This document shows, piece by piece, positions 1 to 10,742 of a stretch of 64,000 bases of DNA (position 1 is the stretch's first letter; every line of letters starts with the position of its first letter). A program made the translations under genes and the position numbers. A model generated the notes under the pieces. That model ran no database searches. It was not told the origin of the DNA and saw nothing but the letters and a program-made list of their open reading frames with translations. Origin of the DNA: Boesenbergia rotunda (taxonomy: Eukaryota > Streptophyta > Magnoliopsida > Zingiberales > Zingiberaceae); the NCBI GenBank assembly GCA_024364735.1, contig JAGFNQ010006422.1, positions 221,413-285,412 on the forward strand, given 5' to 3'.

Positions 1-316
1 CCGGCTCAACTATAACATGAACAAGCATGAGTATACGTTGGGGGAACTCCTGGGAGAACTCCAGGTGGCGGAGGGGTTGTTTCGTCAGAATTCGCAGGCC
101 TTAATAACTCAAAGGGTTTCTACTTCTGTACCGAAAGGCAAGAAGAAGAAGAAACAAGGAGGGTTCAAGTAGGCAGCAACATCGTAGGGACCTCGAACTG
201 GCGTGAAGAAGTCGAAAGGCAAGTACTTCACGTGTAAGCAAACTAGACACTGGAAGGCGGACTGTCCCCGTCGTCAAAACAAAGGTATTTCCTCATGCTT
301 TGTCATTGAAACATGA
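1..316 (+). pseudogene. Copia A gag C-terminus with a damaged zinc knuckle
   Basis: The tail of the nucleocapsid part of gag. A CCHC-type knuckle is visible at 224-265 (spacing C-x2-C-x4-H-x4-C), but the first cysteine codon reads TAC (Tyr, 224-226), which a single G-to-A change from TGC would explain. The other three ligands are Cys 233-235, His 248-250 and Cys 263-265. A lysine-rich stretch precedes it. The frame runs on into protease but is stopped by TGA at 314-316. Gag and pol are in one frame, as in most plant copia elements. Confidence 0.7.
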
Positions 317-1103
317 TTAGTGGTGCTATCTACAAGTACCTGGTGCGTAGATACGGGGGCCACTGATCATGTCTACAATACTCTGCAGGGGTTCCAAGAA
401 ACCCGGTGACTAGCTGATGGGGAAATCGTGGTCTATATGGGCAATGCTACGGAGGTGGCAACAGTTACAGTGGAAGATTTTTATTTGTCTTTTGAGAGGA
501 ATAAAGTATTGGTTTTGAGAGATTGCTTATATGTACCCTCATTTAGAAAGAATTTAATTTCAGTTTCTAAGTTAATAAAGGATGGATATTCTATTGCTTT
601 TAATAACAGAGTTGTTATAAAGAGAAATAGAGAGATTATCTATTCGAGTACTATGGTTGGCAATCTGTACACTCTAGAACCAAAGACTCCCACAATGCAA
701 ACAGAAGTTAATAGCTCATCATCTAACCTATATAAGAGAAAGGAGCCTTATAAGATGAATCAGACGTATCTTTGGAACCTTAGGCTTGGCCATATTATCC
801 TTAGTAGGATTCAAAGGTTGATAGCTGATGGGCCCTCGGGTTCATTAGTGGTGGAAGACTTCCCAACCTGTGAGTCTTGCTTGGAAGGTAAGATGACCAA
901 GAGGCCTTTCAAGGCTAAGGGGTGCAGGGCCAAAGATGTGCTAGAACTGATCCATTTTGATTTGTGTGGTCCTATGTCAATCCAAGCCAGAGGTGGCTTT
1001 GAATACTTCGTCTCTTTCATTGATGATTATTCAAGGTATGGATACATTTACAAGTCTAAATGCTTTGATAAGTTCAAAGAGTTCAAGGCTGATGTGGAGA
1101 AAC
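317..1103 (+). pseudogene. Copia A protease, GAG-pre-integrase and integrase N-half
   Basis: Aspartic protease active-site motif DTGAT is encoded at 350-364, followed by a stop (TGA, 407-409) and an open stretch from 428. Around 770-900 lies the GAG-pre-integrase region with the H-x-H and C-x2-C zinc ligands (RLGHI, CESC). The integrase core follows: the first catalytic Asp is in HFDLCG, then FIDDYSRYG. The frame is cut after the first two-thirds of integrase by the solo LTR that starts at 1104. If that insertion and one copy of the GAAAC duplication are removed, the integrase frame continues at 3249. Confidence 0.85.
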
Positions 1104-1290
1104 TGTGACGACCCGACTTCTCTTAACTTCCTTAAAACGGACGTCACATTTACTGGACCTTAACTTTACCTTATCCTTAGCCTTAGGTTACACCTACTTG
1201 AGTCCCCTTAACTTGCTCTGAATTTTTTTTTTCTTCCTTCTCTTTTTTTTCAAAAAAAATAAAACAACTTTCATTTTATTTGCTTTGCCA

Positions 1291-1346
1291 GGATTTGACC
1301 CCTTAACCTCTTAGTTGCATGACCAAAGCACTAACCAACTACTCTA
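1291..1346 (-). other. tRNA-like A/B-box relic in solo LTR (left, outward)
   Basis: On the minus strand, TAGAGTAGTTGG (1346-1335) matches the A-box consensus TRGYNNARNNGG at 11 of 12 positions, and GGGTCAAATCC (1301-1291) matches the B box with one mismatch. They are 33 nt apart, as in tRNA genes. No convincing acceptor stem is visible, so this is a relic or tRNA-derived internal promoter, not a tRNA gene. Confidence 0.5.
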
Positions 1347-1365
1347 CACAGTTTCTTTTCAATGG

Positions 1366-1472
1366 CACCAGTCGACTGCTATTATAGCAGTCGACTGGTG
1401 TCAGTCGACTGGTATATGGTCAGTCGACTGCCATATCGAACAGAAGGTTCTGTTCGATATAGCAGTCGACTG
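1366..1472. repeat. GTCGAC palindrome cluster (two long hairpins)
   Basis: 1366-1400 is a perfect 17-bp inverted repeat with a 1-nt loop, centred on two CAGTCGACTG decamers. 1421-1472 is a second hairpin: CAGTCGACTG arms outside an inner 13-bp perfect stem (ATATCGAACAGAA, 2-nt loop). Further CAGTCGACT copies lie between and just after them. The same decamer recurs in unrelated element E. Confidence 0.85.
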
Positions 1473-3060
1473 GTATCTGAGCCAGTCGACTGGCACGCCT
1501 GAAAACCTGCAATTTCAGAGCTGATAACCACTTTCAAACATCCACAAATCACATACTATCACTTCACATTAAGATATAACTTCAAATCTATATTCTACCC
1601 TAGTTTATTTAGCATATTAGTAACTCAAAACCAATACCACAACTTGAAATTGAAACTTTGCGGAGTTTAACAAAACTAACAAAACACTTGCATAAATATA
1701 CTAAAGTTTGTACCAAACTTTGTCTCTAGGCATAGTTTAAACACACTGATCACTTTCTATGAACCCAAAACCATAACCAAATGTTTCTATAATACTTATT
1801 CCCAAAGATCTCTTCCACGGTTCCGCCGCCACTGAACACCAATGCAAGTCCTGTCGCCTCCCAACTTACGCTTTCTCTTTTCCTTTATCTGCAATAGAAG
1901 GAAAATGCAACTAATAAGCACAATGCTTAGTAAGTAAATCCCTACTCACAAAATCATGATGTCAATACTAAACATGCTCATCTCAAAGAATGATTTAAAA
2001 CTTTACTTACTTCAAAACTTACAACTAAACATGCTTACAACTTAAAACACTTTATCATGCTTGTTAATGTATCAATGTACACAACTAACCATGCTTACTA
2101 CTTGAACTACTTTATCATGCTTGCATTGTAACAAGGTACACATATAATAATTAAATACTTTCTCAAAAAGAAACTACTTGATCATACTTATATACTTGAA
2201 AATAGTAATCAACTTTCTCTTTAGGCCTTGACATTGTATCATGGTATCAGTGTACCAATTGCGCGCTTTTCTAATAGGTTGCGAGGTAGCTAGCCACCGC
2301 ACCCTATTAGAACTTTACTTTCTAACTTTCGATGGGCCTTACATTTGCCCGGCACATGTCTCTTTCTCAAAGTAAAATACTTTTCTTACTTACCATACTT
2401 AAACTTATCACTTTACTTATTTTTGCATATATTTGCATGCTAAAAAAAACCTTTACTTTTCTCACTTTAACTTTCCATCGAGCACCTTGTGTGCTCCTTA
2501 ACTCAAATTCACTTTTAGGTCTTTTCATAAGTATGAAAACTCATCATGCTTGGCCTACATACATTCAATACAAACAAATTGAATTTCTAACATGATAAAA
2601 CATGCAACTTTAATAGCTAAAACATAGAATAGCAAAATTCTCTTAACCATGCTTCTACTTTTCGAAAACTAGGGTTCTACAATGAGAATTTCGAAATGAA
2701 ACTACTCCTATTGCAGGTGAGCGATTTACTTACCTCGTTCTTGAAGAAAACTCACAAAAACAGGGAGAAAACTCCCTAACAAAATCTTTTTTTCTTCCTC
2801 CTTGTAAAAAGCTCCCACCTTTAGCCCTAGGAAGGAACCCTAGATGCTTCTACTCAAGGGAAAGGAGAAGAAACGAAGAAGAAGACCCCTTGAATCCCCT
2901 GTTTTCGCAACCTCCTCGCCTCTCTTCTTCTCTCGCGCGGCCCCCAACCCTAGTTTGGTTTTCACGCGACTTAAGCGGGGCTTAAATACCTCTTAATGAA
3001 AAAAAAACGTAACTACTCTATAACATTATTTCTCTCCATAATTTTCTGTGCTTGATACCC

Positions 3061-3115
3061 TAGCCCAGTTGGTTGCTTGGCTTCCCTTCCTCCCTGTGGT
3101 CGCGGGTTCAATCCC
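3061..3115 (+). other. tRNA-like A/B-box relic in solo LTR (right, outward)
   Basis: TAGCCCAGTTGG at 3061-3072 fits the polymerase III A-box consensus at all positions, and GGTTCAATCCC at 3105-3115 fits the B box. The gap between them is 33 nt, exactly as in the left relic, but the orientation is opposite. No cloverleaf with a paired acceptor stem is evident, so it is not called a tRNA. Confidence 0.5.
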
Positions 3116-3248
3116 CACCCGACCCCTTTAAAGTTTTTCTTTTTTTTTTTCTAATCATTCCGAAAAATGCTATAATATTCCGAAAAATGCTAGAAAAATT
3201 CCTAAAAATCCCTAATAATACCAGGAAATTATTGGGTGTTACAGAAAC

Positions 3249-3942
3249 ATTGAGGTAAAAGTATCAAGACACTGCGATCTGATCATGGTGGCGAGTACCT
3301 CTTTGGAGAGTTTAGGACCTACCTATCAGAGGCTGGGATTCAGTCCCAGTTGACTGCACCCGGAATGCCCCAATAGAACGGGGTGGTAGAAAGAAGGAAT
3401 ATGACTCTTATGGAAATGGTTAGGTCAATGATGAGCTACTCTGACTTCCTGATTCATTCTGGGGATATGCTCTGGAAACGGCAACGTATATACTGAACTT
3501 GGTTCCATCTAAGTCAGTCTCTTCTACTCCCAAAGAACTGTGGACTGGGCGCAAGCCTAGTCTAGGACATGTTCAGATTTGGGGTAGTCCAGCACATGTG
3601 CTAAAGGGAGATACTGATAAGTTGGAGTTTCGTACGGAAGTACGTCTGTTCGTAGGCTATCCTAGAGGAACGAAAGGTGGTCTATTCTATAGTCCTAAGG
3701 ATCAGAAGGTAATCGTTAGCACAAATGCCAGATTCTTAGAAGAGGACTATGTGATGAATTACAAGCCCAAGAGTAGACTAGTGCTCGAAGAGTTAAGAGG
3801 GGGCATTCAGACCTTAGGACCAACTGTACAAGAGGACACACCACAAGTGACTACACCGCATGTCACAGAAGATACACAGGTGGTATCTCGTCGCAGTGGG
3901 AGGGTTGTTAGACAGCCTGAGAGGTTTATGTTTTTGGGATAG
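3249..3942 (+). pseudogene. Copia A integrase C-half and linker
   Basis: Resumes the integrase interrupted at 1103: the second catalytic Asp is in LRSDHGGEY and the Glu is in NGVVERRN. A stop replaces a Gln codon just before NGVVERRN (TAG, consistent with CAG), a TGA lies near the start, and a 1-nt frameshift lies near 3455. From 3499 the frame is open through the integrase C-terminal region (FVGYPRGTKGG, typical of copia) and a hydrophilic linker to a TAG at 3940-3942. Confidence 0.85.
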
Positions 3943-5096
3943 TTGTTGGACTTGGTCCCAGGTAAATATGAACCAGCTCCCTGGACCTATGACGAGGCCC
4001 TCCAAGATAAGGATGCAGATTCTTGGCAAAGGGCAATGAACTCTGAAATAGAATCTATGGATTCTAATCATGTCTAGGAGCTAGTAGAACCACCCGATCG
4101 TGTAAAAGCCATCGAATACAAGTGGATCTACAAGAGGAAGAGAGGATCAGACGGGAAGGTTGAGACCTTCAAAGCTAGGCTTGATGAGAAAGGGTACATT
4201 CAGAAAGAGAGTATCGATTATGAGGAAACCTTTTCGTCGGTAGCCATGCTTAAGTCTATCCAGATTCTCTTATCTATTGCAGCTTATATGGACTATGAGG
4301 TATGACAGATGGATGTCTAGACAACTTTCCTTAATGGAAGTCTTGAGGAGACCATCTAATGAAGCAACCAGAAAGGTTCATTGAAAAAGGAAAAAGAGCA
4401 TCTAGTATGCAAGCTTAATCGATCCATTTATGGATTGAAGCAAGCTTTGCGATCTTGGAACATCCGCTTTGATGTGGTAATCCAGTCGTACGGATTTATT
4501 CAAAGCCCGGATGAATCATGTGTATATAAGAGGTGTGACGGAAACGTAGTGGTGTTTCTTGTACTTTATGTAGATGACATTTTGTTAATTGGCAACAATG
4601 TCAATGTGTTATCAGACGTAAAGGTTTGGTTGTCAAAACAATTTGATATGAAGGACTTGGGAGAAGCGGGACACATCCTTGGGATCAAGATCATAAGGGA
4701 TCGCCAGAAAAGGATGTTGTGCTTATCCCAAGCTTCATATATTGACACTGTCCTAGTTCGTTTTAGCATGGAAAACTCCAAGAAGGGTTTTCTACCCTTC
4801 AGGCATGGGGCTCCTCTATCCAAGGAGATGTGTCCGAAAACATCAAAGGAGATAGAGGAAATGAAGGTGGTTCCTTATGCCTCGGCAGTAGGAAGCCTCA
4901 TGTATGCTACGTTGTGCACGAGACCAGATATCTGTTTTGCCGTGGGCATGGTTAGCAGATATCAGAGTAACCCTAGACAGGGACATTGGACTGCGGTAAA
5001 TCATATATTGAAATACCTGAGACGGACTAGGGATTATATGCTGGTTTACCAGGTAGACCAATTAGTCCTTGTGGGTTATACGGATTCAGATTTCTA
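3943..5096 (+). pseudogene. Copia A reverse transcriptase
   Basis: RNA-dependent DNA polymerase of the element. Visible landmarks in order: the KWIYKRKRG region, KARLDEKGY, QMDV followed by TTFLNG, the YGLKQA motif, and the catalytic YVDD at 4567-4578. The region before 4381 has several stops (one fits TGG to TGA) and a frameshift near 4360; 4381-5096 is open. It ends at TGYTDSDF followed by TAG, where the RNase H domain begins. It cannot encode an intact enzyme. Confidence 0.9.
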
Positions 5097-5099
5097 GTC

Positions 5100-5565
5100 A
5101 GACAGGGACAAGAGTAAGTCTACCTCGGGATTTGTGTTTACTTTAGGAGGTGGAGCCATAGTTTGGAGGAGTGTCAAGCAGAAATGCGTGGCGGACTCCA
5201 CCATGGAAACTGAGTATGTGGCAGCCTCAGAGGCAACCAAGGAAGCTATATGGCTCAGGAACTTCATCATGGACTTGGATGTGATTCCTGATTTACCCAA
5301 ATCTATCACAATCTTTTGTGATAACAGTGGTGCAGTTGCAAACTCGAAGGAACCACGAGCCCATAAGGCAAGTACACACATAGAGTGCAAGTACCACCTG
5401 ATACGAGAAATCGTAAAGCAAGGAGAAGTAGCTGTCGCAAAGATTGCATCGGAGGAAAACCTGGCGGATCCTTTCACTAAAGCTCTTCTAGCTAGAGCTT
5501 TTGATCGGCATGTGGAGGATATGGGAGTTAGATGTATGACACTGAGAGAACATCAGAGTCTTTGA
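5100..5565 (+). pseudogene. Copia A RNase H and end of pol
   Basis: RNase H domain of copia pol: the first Asp is in YTDSDF just upstream of the stop at 5094-5096, the Glu is in TEYVAASEA, and the next Asp is in IFCDNSGA. The HIECKYHLIRE and NLADPFTKAL motifs near the end are hallmarks of plant copia elements. The frame ends at TGA 5563-5565, 15 bp before the 3' LTR, so pol ends where an intact copy would. Confidence 0.9.
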
Positions 5566-5570
5566 GCATA

Positions 5571-5580
5571 AGTGGGAGAT
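5571..5580 (+). other. Polypurine tract of copia A
   Basis: AGTGGGAGAT directly abuts the LTR start TGTTAGATG. This is the expected second-strand primer site. Confidence 0.8.
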
Positions 5581-7438
5581 TGTTAGATGTGTATACTAAA
5601 AGACTTGCTTCTTTTATATAATATCATCTATATATTTTGAAAAGATAATCACAACGACACTAGGTACTTGTTTATATTAGTACATGCATAAAAGTCCTTA
5701 CGTTGCATTATAGATAACATGGTTTATGGTGACACACAGAAGATCATGTAATCAGTTCCTTGCCTAGTATAAGCAGAGGCTCACAGCCGAGATGAAATTA
5801 GAAAAACCATCCGAATGGTTGTAGTGTAATTAGGTGTGGTTGGTCTTGACCAGAGAATTATACTAGTGTACTTTTTGTGCATTGAGCAGGACCAAAATTA
5901 GAGATCATCCAATTTGTACTTACTTGATAATTGGATAGGACCTTAGATTTTATTATGGAGTATGATCCCTAAATCCCAATATAATAACGGACACATATGA
6001 TTAACTAATATTTCTTTGATTTACCAATGGGTGAGATCTATTCTGTTAGATCGATAGGCCCGCTAAATTGGAAAATAATATTAATTATATGGTGTGTCGT
6101 TGATTATTGACGGAATTCATGTCCTGGTTAGTCGGGATGATGATGCCCCCTTGATGAGCTCAAATGGTTCATCATATTAAACCCTGCAGGTGGATTTAAT
6201 CCAACATGATGATAAGGTTGAGTGGTACTAATCAATGATCCAGAAGTTAATTAATTTAAATCATCAATAATTTAAATTAATTGATGGGCATTCGATATCT
6301 TAAACACGGGGGGATGGACGACTCATAATAAGTGGAGCCCATATTAAAATATTGGGGTTGGTGAGGAAGTTCAATTAAGATCCTTTAGTGGAATGAATCT
6401 TAATTAATGGATTGGTTTTAGATCCATTAGCGGGCCAAGATCCAACTCCTCCTCTTGGTCCCTACCTTAGCCCTATATAAACCCCATGGGATCATGAAAC
6501 CATGGAATAATCCAAGAGTTGACACCCTATGCCTCTCTTCTCTCTATCCTCTCCTCCCGTAGGGTTTCGGTCGGTGCATAGAAGAGGAGGACTTCTCTTC
6601 CTTGGTTCTTCTTCTCTTCTCCACCAACTCTCGGCTGGGACTCACAGAGACAAGGAAGAGTGTTTCTCTACCTTTTGTGGTGCTCAGCGGCGATGGAGAA
6701 GCAACCGGCGGCCGGTGGGAGGCGGCGCAAGCAAGCTTGAGGCGGCGCCGCAAGGTTGAAGGAAGGGGAGTGTCTCGAGCTGTTTGGGTGAGGAAGAAGG
6801 AGAATTCTATCCTTCTTCATCTTCTTCTCCTTCCTCTCGAGGTATGCAACTGGTCTGGCAGCGCTTGAGCAGCTCCGGTGGTCGGCGGCGTAATTGAAGA
6901 GGAAGACAAAGCCGGCGCAAGGGAACCCCTAGTTCCTAGGGTTTCTTGTTTCAGCTAGGGCAAGAAGAGCTCGGTTGGAACGCCTTGGTGATCTCGGTTC
7001 TCGGTAGCTCATCGTCCACACGACCTCCAGGAGGGGAGGGACATAAGATAGAAGGCTATGAGGTAAAAAGGAAGGTATAATTTTTCCTTAGCTCCTATTC
7101 TTCTTTTGGTGCCTTATTGTTTTGCTTCATCATTTCATATGAATTAGTTAATTATTTTGATTTTGTATCATAGCTAATAATTAATTAATTGGACCCCGAC
7201 CATAAACACAAGAACCAGCAATCCACTCGTTGTCTATTCCACGATCGTTCGGTTAGGAGAATTACAAGGCACGATCTTTGTGATTGGCCAAGTTGTAATT
7301 CGTACCGAACAATACGATGACGAGATGGTCATTGGGGACGGGTCTCCATTCGAATTAAATTTTAATCCGTAGACATGGAGAGGTCTCTCAAGGATGACCA
7401 AGTATTCGCTAGGGAAACCCGCCAAGCCATACCCAACA
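5581..7438 (+). repeat. 3' LTR of copia A (1858 bp)
   Basis: Starts TGTTAGATGT right after the polypurine tract and ends CATACCCAACA. The boundary is confirmed by the independent solo copy at 42562-44424, which has the same ends plus a target duplication. A TATA box lies at 6474-6481 with a pyrimidine-rich leader after it. Open frames at 6529-6868 are on both strands, lack known motifs and are not called as genes. Confidence 0.9.
6474..6481 (+). promoter_or_regulatory. TATA box of family A LTR
   Basis: TATATAAA inside the LTR; the solo copy has TATAAATA at the equivalent place (43453-43460). It marks the likely U3/R side of transcription start. Confidence 0.6.
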
Positions 7439-7630
7439 GAGCTAATTGGCTCACCTCCTCAGTGAGGGTTGTTGCAAACTCTGATAGTTGGTGTTTCCAG
7501 TGGCGAATGCTGTGCAGTGAAGACTAAGAGGCCAACAGGCTGTCCAGGTAGTGCTCTGCCATAACCCGAAGGCCCCTGCAGACCTCCGCTTGCATTCGTC
7601 CTTCCACGCAAGCCCGAAAAACCTCCGCCT

Positions 7631-9435
7631 CTAGTTCGATGACTTTTGGCGTAGGGCTTCGATTTCTGGCTCAGAGGATAGGCGGCGACCCAAGAGAAGA
7701 CTGTCGCAAGTGGCCGACCACAACAAATAATAAGAGTCAGAAGAGAAAATAATTGTAATAAAAAAAGACAAGATGTTTACCTTGAGGAGCGACTCATGTA
7801 ACCTGGCGATTATCCTAGATGAATCATCTATGGTCCTCCATCTCATGGCTTCCTGGCTCCTCGGGGAAGGCACGCCAGAAGTGTCTTCAAAGTGGCGGAG
7901 AGGAAAGGGTTGGATACTAGGTGCTTCGAATGGCACGATTGAGGGGCCCAGAATGTCTTCATCATTGCTGGAGGCTTCTCCGGAAGGATGACTCTCTGCC
8001 AAGGGCTCCTTCAGCTCCACCGGATGAGGTCCCAGGGAGGCTACTTTCTCAGCTGCCTGGACCTTCCGGTATAGATGTGCACTCGTAAATGAGGGCTCTG
8101 CTGATCCCGCCCGCTTGCCTTTGGAACAGTCGTGGGAGCCGGTAGGTGTTGCGACTTCAGCCCGGTGCTTCGCCGCAGGAGATGGCACCCTTCAGTGGTG
8201 CATTGAAAGCGGAATTGTATCCTTCTTTTCCTCCAAGATCGTGGGAGACGCCTATCTTGCGCGTGTCCTCCTCTTCCGGGGGCAGGTGGAATTAATTGTT
8301 TCGAAAGGGAGGCAAGGGGCATGCTCTCCTTGTCTTCCTCCGCGAGCAAGATAAGCCATCTTCACCCCACTTTTTTAGTCGGCTCTGTCGCCGACAGATG
8401 AACCTAAGCTACAGGTTCCTCATCATCACCTCCCGTCCCAATGGGAATAGGGAAGGGATCAACTCCATGAGAATCAGGCAGCTTTGAAGTAGGCTGCCCT
8501 GGTCCTGCATCAACTCGAAGCCTTCAGAATGCTCGATCACCGGGGTAGTAGGAGATGGAGGAGGGGTGAGGGTCTGCTCGTCTACCAGCTCCGATTTAAG
8601 GAGCTTGCTCATGGCCCAGGACAACATAATCTTCCCTGCAACAAAAATTAATGAAGCATCAGTTAGAATAGATAAGTATTTAATGAAATCTTGAACTTAT
8701 TGAGGCTATGGCTAAGGCTAGTGGCTTTGGAGCTAATCCCAGCCCGATATAAGAGTTCATCACACTGAACCAGGCTAGGGTCGTGGAACTCCATTCCGGC
8801 TAAAACGCTTCTGGCCCGCTGATACCCCTGGTCCTGCTGTAAGTCGCCCAGGTCCGGATGAGAGGGTAGGTCTTCTCGCCAGCGAGTTGGGTAGAAGGTA
8901 CACTCGGAAAGCCTAATGAAAATGAAGTGCTCCTTCAATCCCTTATGGGAGGAAGAGAGGCTTCCGATGAACTTATGGCCGGGGTGAGAGGTAAAGCTAA
9001 ATGCCCCTCTAGAGGCCATGTTCGGGAGAAAAAAGAAATGGAAGAAGCGAGGGGCCAAGGGTATATTGAAAAGTTTAAAAAGAATAAACGCCATGCCCAT
9101 CTGAGTGAAGGCGTTGGGAGCCATTTGGTGTAAGGGGATATCAAAATACTCAGAGATGGCCATGAAAAAAGGAGGAAGAGGAAAACGAAGGTCAAACTCT
9201 ACCCGGCCTATGAAAAAGGTGAAAACCCTAAGGGAGGTTCTACTGGAGACTGGTCTATCCTATGGACCTTAACCTCTAGCTCCTTCGGAATGCCATATGC
9301 TTCACAGGCGGCTCTCAGGGTGTTCATCTTGACCATTGAGGATGTGGCTTCGTACCACTCCGGATGATATGTCCCCTCCTCCTTAGACCTCTCTTTCCTA
9401 TCATGATCCTTCTTTCCCTTTTCTTCCTTGCCCAT
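7631..9435 (-). pseudogene. Antisense Transposase_28-like gene, frameshifted
   Basis: Reads leftward from ATG 9435-9433 in a good start context (ACCATGG). The N-terminus is Lys/Glu-rich (MGKEEKGKKDHDRKERSKEE), then EWYEATSS, and after a ~1-nt frameshift near 9200 a region with EYFDIPLHQMAPNAF and FILFKLFNIPL. That pattern is typical of the plant 'putative gypsy type transposon' family (Pfam PF04195 by my recognition). A strong splice-acceptor-like TTTTTGTTGCAG ends at 8636, before IMLSWAMSKLLK; a donor giving the right phase was not found. A second possible intron starts at a GTAAAC near 7774. The 3' half (acidic, Ser/Pro-rich) lies in shifted frames. The molecular role is unknown. Confidence 0.6.
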
Positions 9436-9585
9436 GGTAATGAAGAAGAGAGGAAGACGGAGGTGAATGGGACTTACGCATGAAGAAGAAGCCCTATCGA
9501 AAGAAAACACTAGTAGGCAAAGACGAGAGGTGCAAGCTCTGATAGTCGACGATTCAAGAAGACGAAAGGGCGCATTCGCCTTCCC

Positions 9586-9593
9586 TTTTTATA
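9586..9593 (-). promoter_or_regulatory. TATA box of the antisense gene
   Basis: TATAAAAA on the minus strand, about 150 nt upstream of the ATG at 9435, flanked by CCT and GGG. Position and spacing suit a core promoter for the antisense gene. Confidence 0.55.
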
Positions 9594-10127
9594 AGGAAGG
9601 AGACACGCTCATGCGAAGAATAAAGGCACGACACATGGACGGAGATTACTGCAAATTCGAGGCATCATCATTCATTATGGTCGTCGGTTGGTATGACCCT
9701 ACTAATCATATCAGAGGGAAATCATGCAGAAAAGACCCTGCCACCTATCAGTATTCTATTCACTAAAACACTCTCTCGCCATTAACATACCCCATGCACT
9801 CTTAAGGGGTGATGGACAGCTATCATTACTGTCTCTTGGAACTCACAAGGACTCTTGGATTAACTCAAAGGACCACCTTGGGCCAAGGGATGAATGTTTT
9901 GATTCCTAGAACCCGACAAGTCATCAAGAGAGAAGGAATGGTAATATGGGCCCCTTAGATACTTCGCTCCCCCTTATCCTGCTACCAGCCTAATCAGTCA
10001 GTCACACTTCCTTCGATTAGACTTGAAGGGGAGACTTGTTATAGGGATAAGCAACCCGGGGTGGACACGTGGCACGGAAAAGCTACGTTGCAGGGTCCAC
10101 CGAACTAGTTCCCTGAGTTCAGGTTGG

Positions 10128-10245
10128 GAATCGAGCTCCCGAGTCTATCTTGGGAGAACAAAAGAAAGTGCCCAAGGTCAGACCAAGAATCGGGCTCCCG
10201 AGACTATCTCGGGAGAATGGAAGAAGGCCCCAAGGTCAGCTCGGG
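10128..10245 (+). repeat. Two tandem 59-bp units with CTCCCGAG hairpin
   Basis: Two diverged copies with period 59 bp (10128 and 10187), each carrying CTCCCGAG and a partly matching inverse. In the second copy it is a perfect 8-bp stem with a 5-nt loop (10195-10202 with 10208-10215). It lies about 280 bp upstream of the TATA box. Confidence 0.7.
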
Positions 10246-10491
10246 AGATAAAACTCTAAGACTGGGAGAGTGGAGCCTAAAGATTAACATAAGAATAAGA
10301 AAGCTAGGCTTCAAGCACCCGCTCCTCCTTCCAGGGACTAGAAAGTCATTAGGTAATTATTGTTTGCAATTCACGATAATTAAGGCCTTAATGGTCACAG
10401 TGGTCATTACCAGAAGAGAACAACTATCAGGTAACCGATGATTAAGGAAAGTGGAGGAAGACGTGTAGACACGTGTGAGGAAGACATCAGG

Positions 10492-10499
10492 TATATAAG
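10492..10499 (+). promoter_or_regulatory. TATA box of Tat-like LTR
   Basis: TATATAAG preceded by two ACGTGT motifs (G-box core) at about 10461-10476. It is followed by a GC-richer leader and the CTTGAGCGTCGGAG phrase. Confidence 0.5.
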
Positions 10500-10742
10500 A
10501 TGCCTCGGCACCCAGGTAAAAGGGGGGTAGGTTTTCCAGAATTATAGCACTTTGATTTCTCGTTGTTCTCCTGAAAAGAGAGAATTCTGACTTGAGCGTC
10601 GGAGAGGGCTCCACCGGAAAATCTTCTGATGCATCCCCTTTACGCTCGTGTTAATCTCGTAGGCGTCGACATCCTCTCCCCGTCATCGTCGCCATGAGCT
10701 GCACTTTGGTGATTCACCATCCCCGTCGTTCGCTTCCAGAAC

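Larger units (their letters stand above)
1104..3243. mobile_element. Solo LTR, 2.14 kb, unknown family (TGTGACGACC...GTGTTACA)
   Basis: Begins TGTGACGACC and ends GGGTGTTACA, with perfect 5-bp target duplication GAAAC at 1099-1103 and 3244-3248. There is no second LTR copy, PBS, PPT or coding domain inside, so a solo LTR left by recombination is the simplest reading. The ends resemble LTRs of some plant Ty3/gypsy families, but the family is not certain. It carries GTCGAC hairpins (1366-1472) and two tRNA-like polymerase III box pairs facing outward near its ends. Short open frames inside it (for example at 1315, 2332 and 3073) look fortuitous. Confidence 0.8.
1..7438 (+). mobile_element. Ty1/copia element A, Tnt1-like, 5' end outside window
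   Basis: Decayed copia element read left to right: gag zinc knuckle, protease, integrase, reverse transcriptase, RNase H, polypurine tract, 3' LTR. The domain order (integrase before reverse transcriptase) defines Ty1/copia. The 5' LTR and most of gag lie left of the window, so its own target duplication cannot be checked. A 2.14-kb solo LTR sits inside the integrase. Many in-frame stops and several frameshifts make it non-functional. The lineage within copia (Tork/TAR-like?) was not resolved by eye. Confidence 0.9.
7439..10742. mobile_element. Tat-like Ty3/gypsy remnant (antisense gene plus LTR-like part)
   Basis: Two parts: an antisense gene resembling the 'putative gypsy type transposon' family (7631-9435, minus), and from about 9860 to 10740 a plus-strand LTR-like region with a TATA box, R-like sequence and the phrase CTTGAGCGTCGGAG, which I associate with Tat-lineage LTRs. 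An antisense gene between pol and the 3' LTR is known in Grande/Retand-type Tat elements, so the two parts probably belong to one element. Exact termini and a target duplication were not found. 7439-7630 holds nothing I recognise. Confidence 0.5.

Noticed and set aside
3061..3115. A functional tRNA gene
   Set aside because: A and B boxes are good, but I could not pair an acceptor stem or define an anticodon arm.
6529..6868. Small proteins in the family A LTR leader
   Set aside because: Overlapping frames on both strands, no motifs, and no clear conservation as protein in the solo copy.
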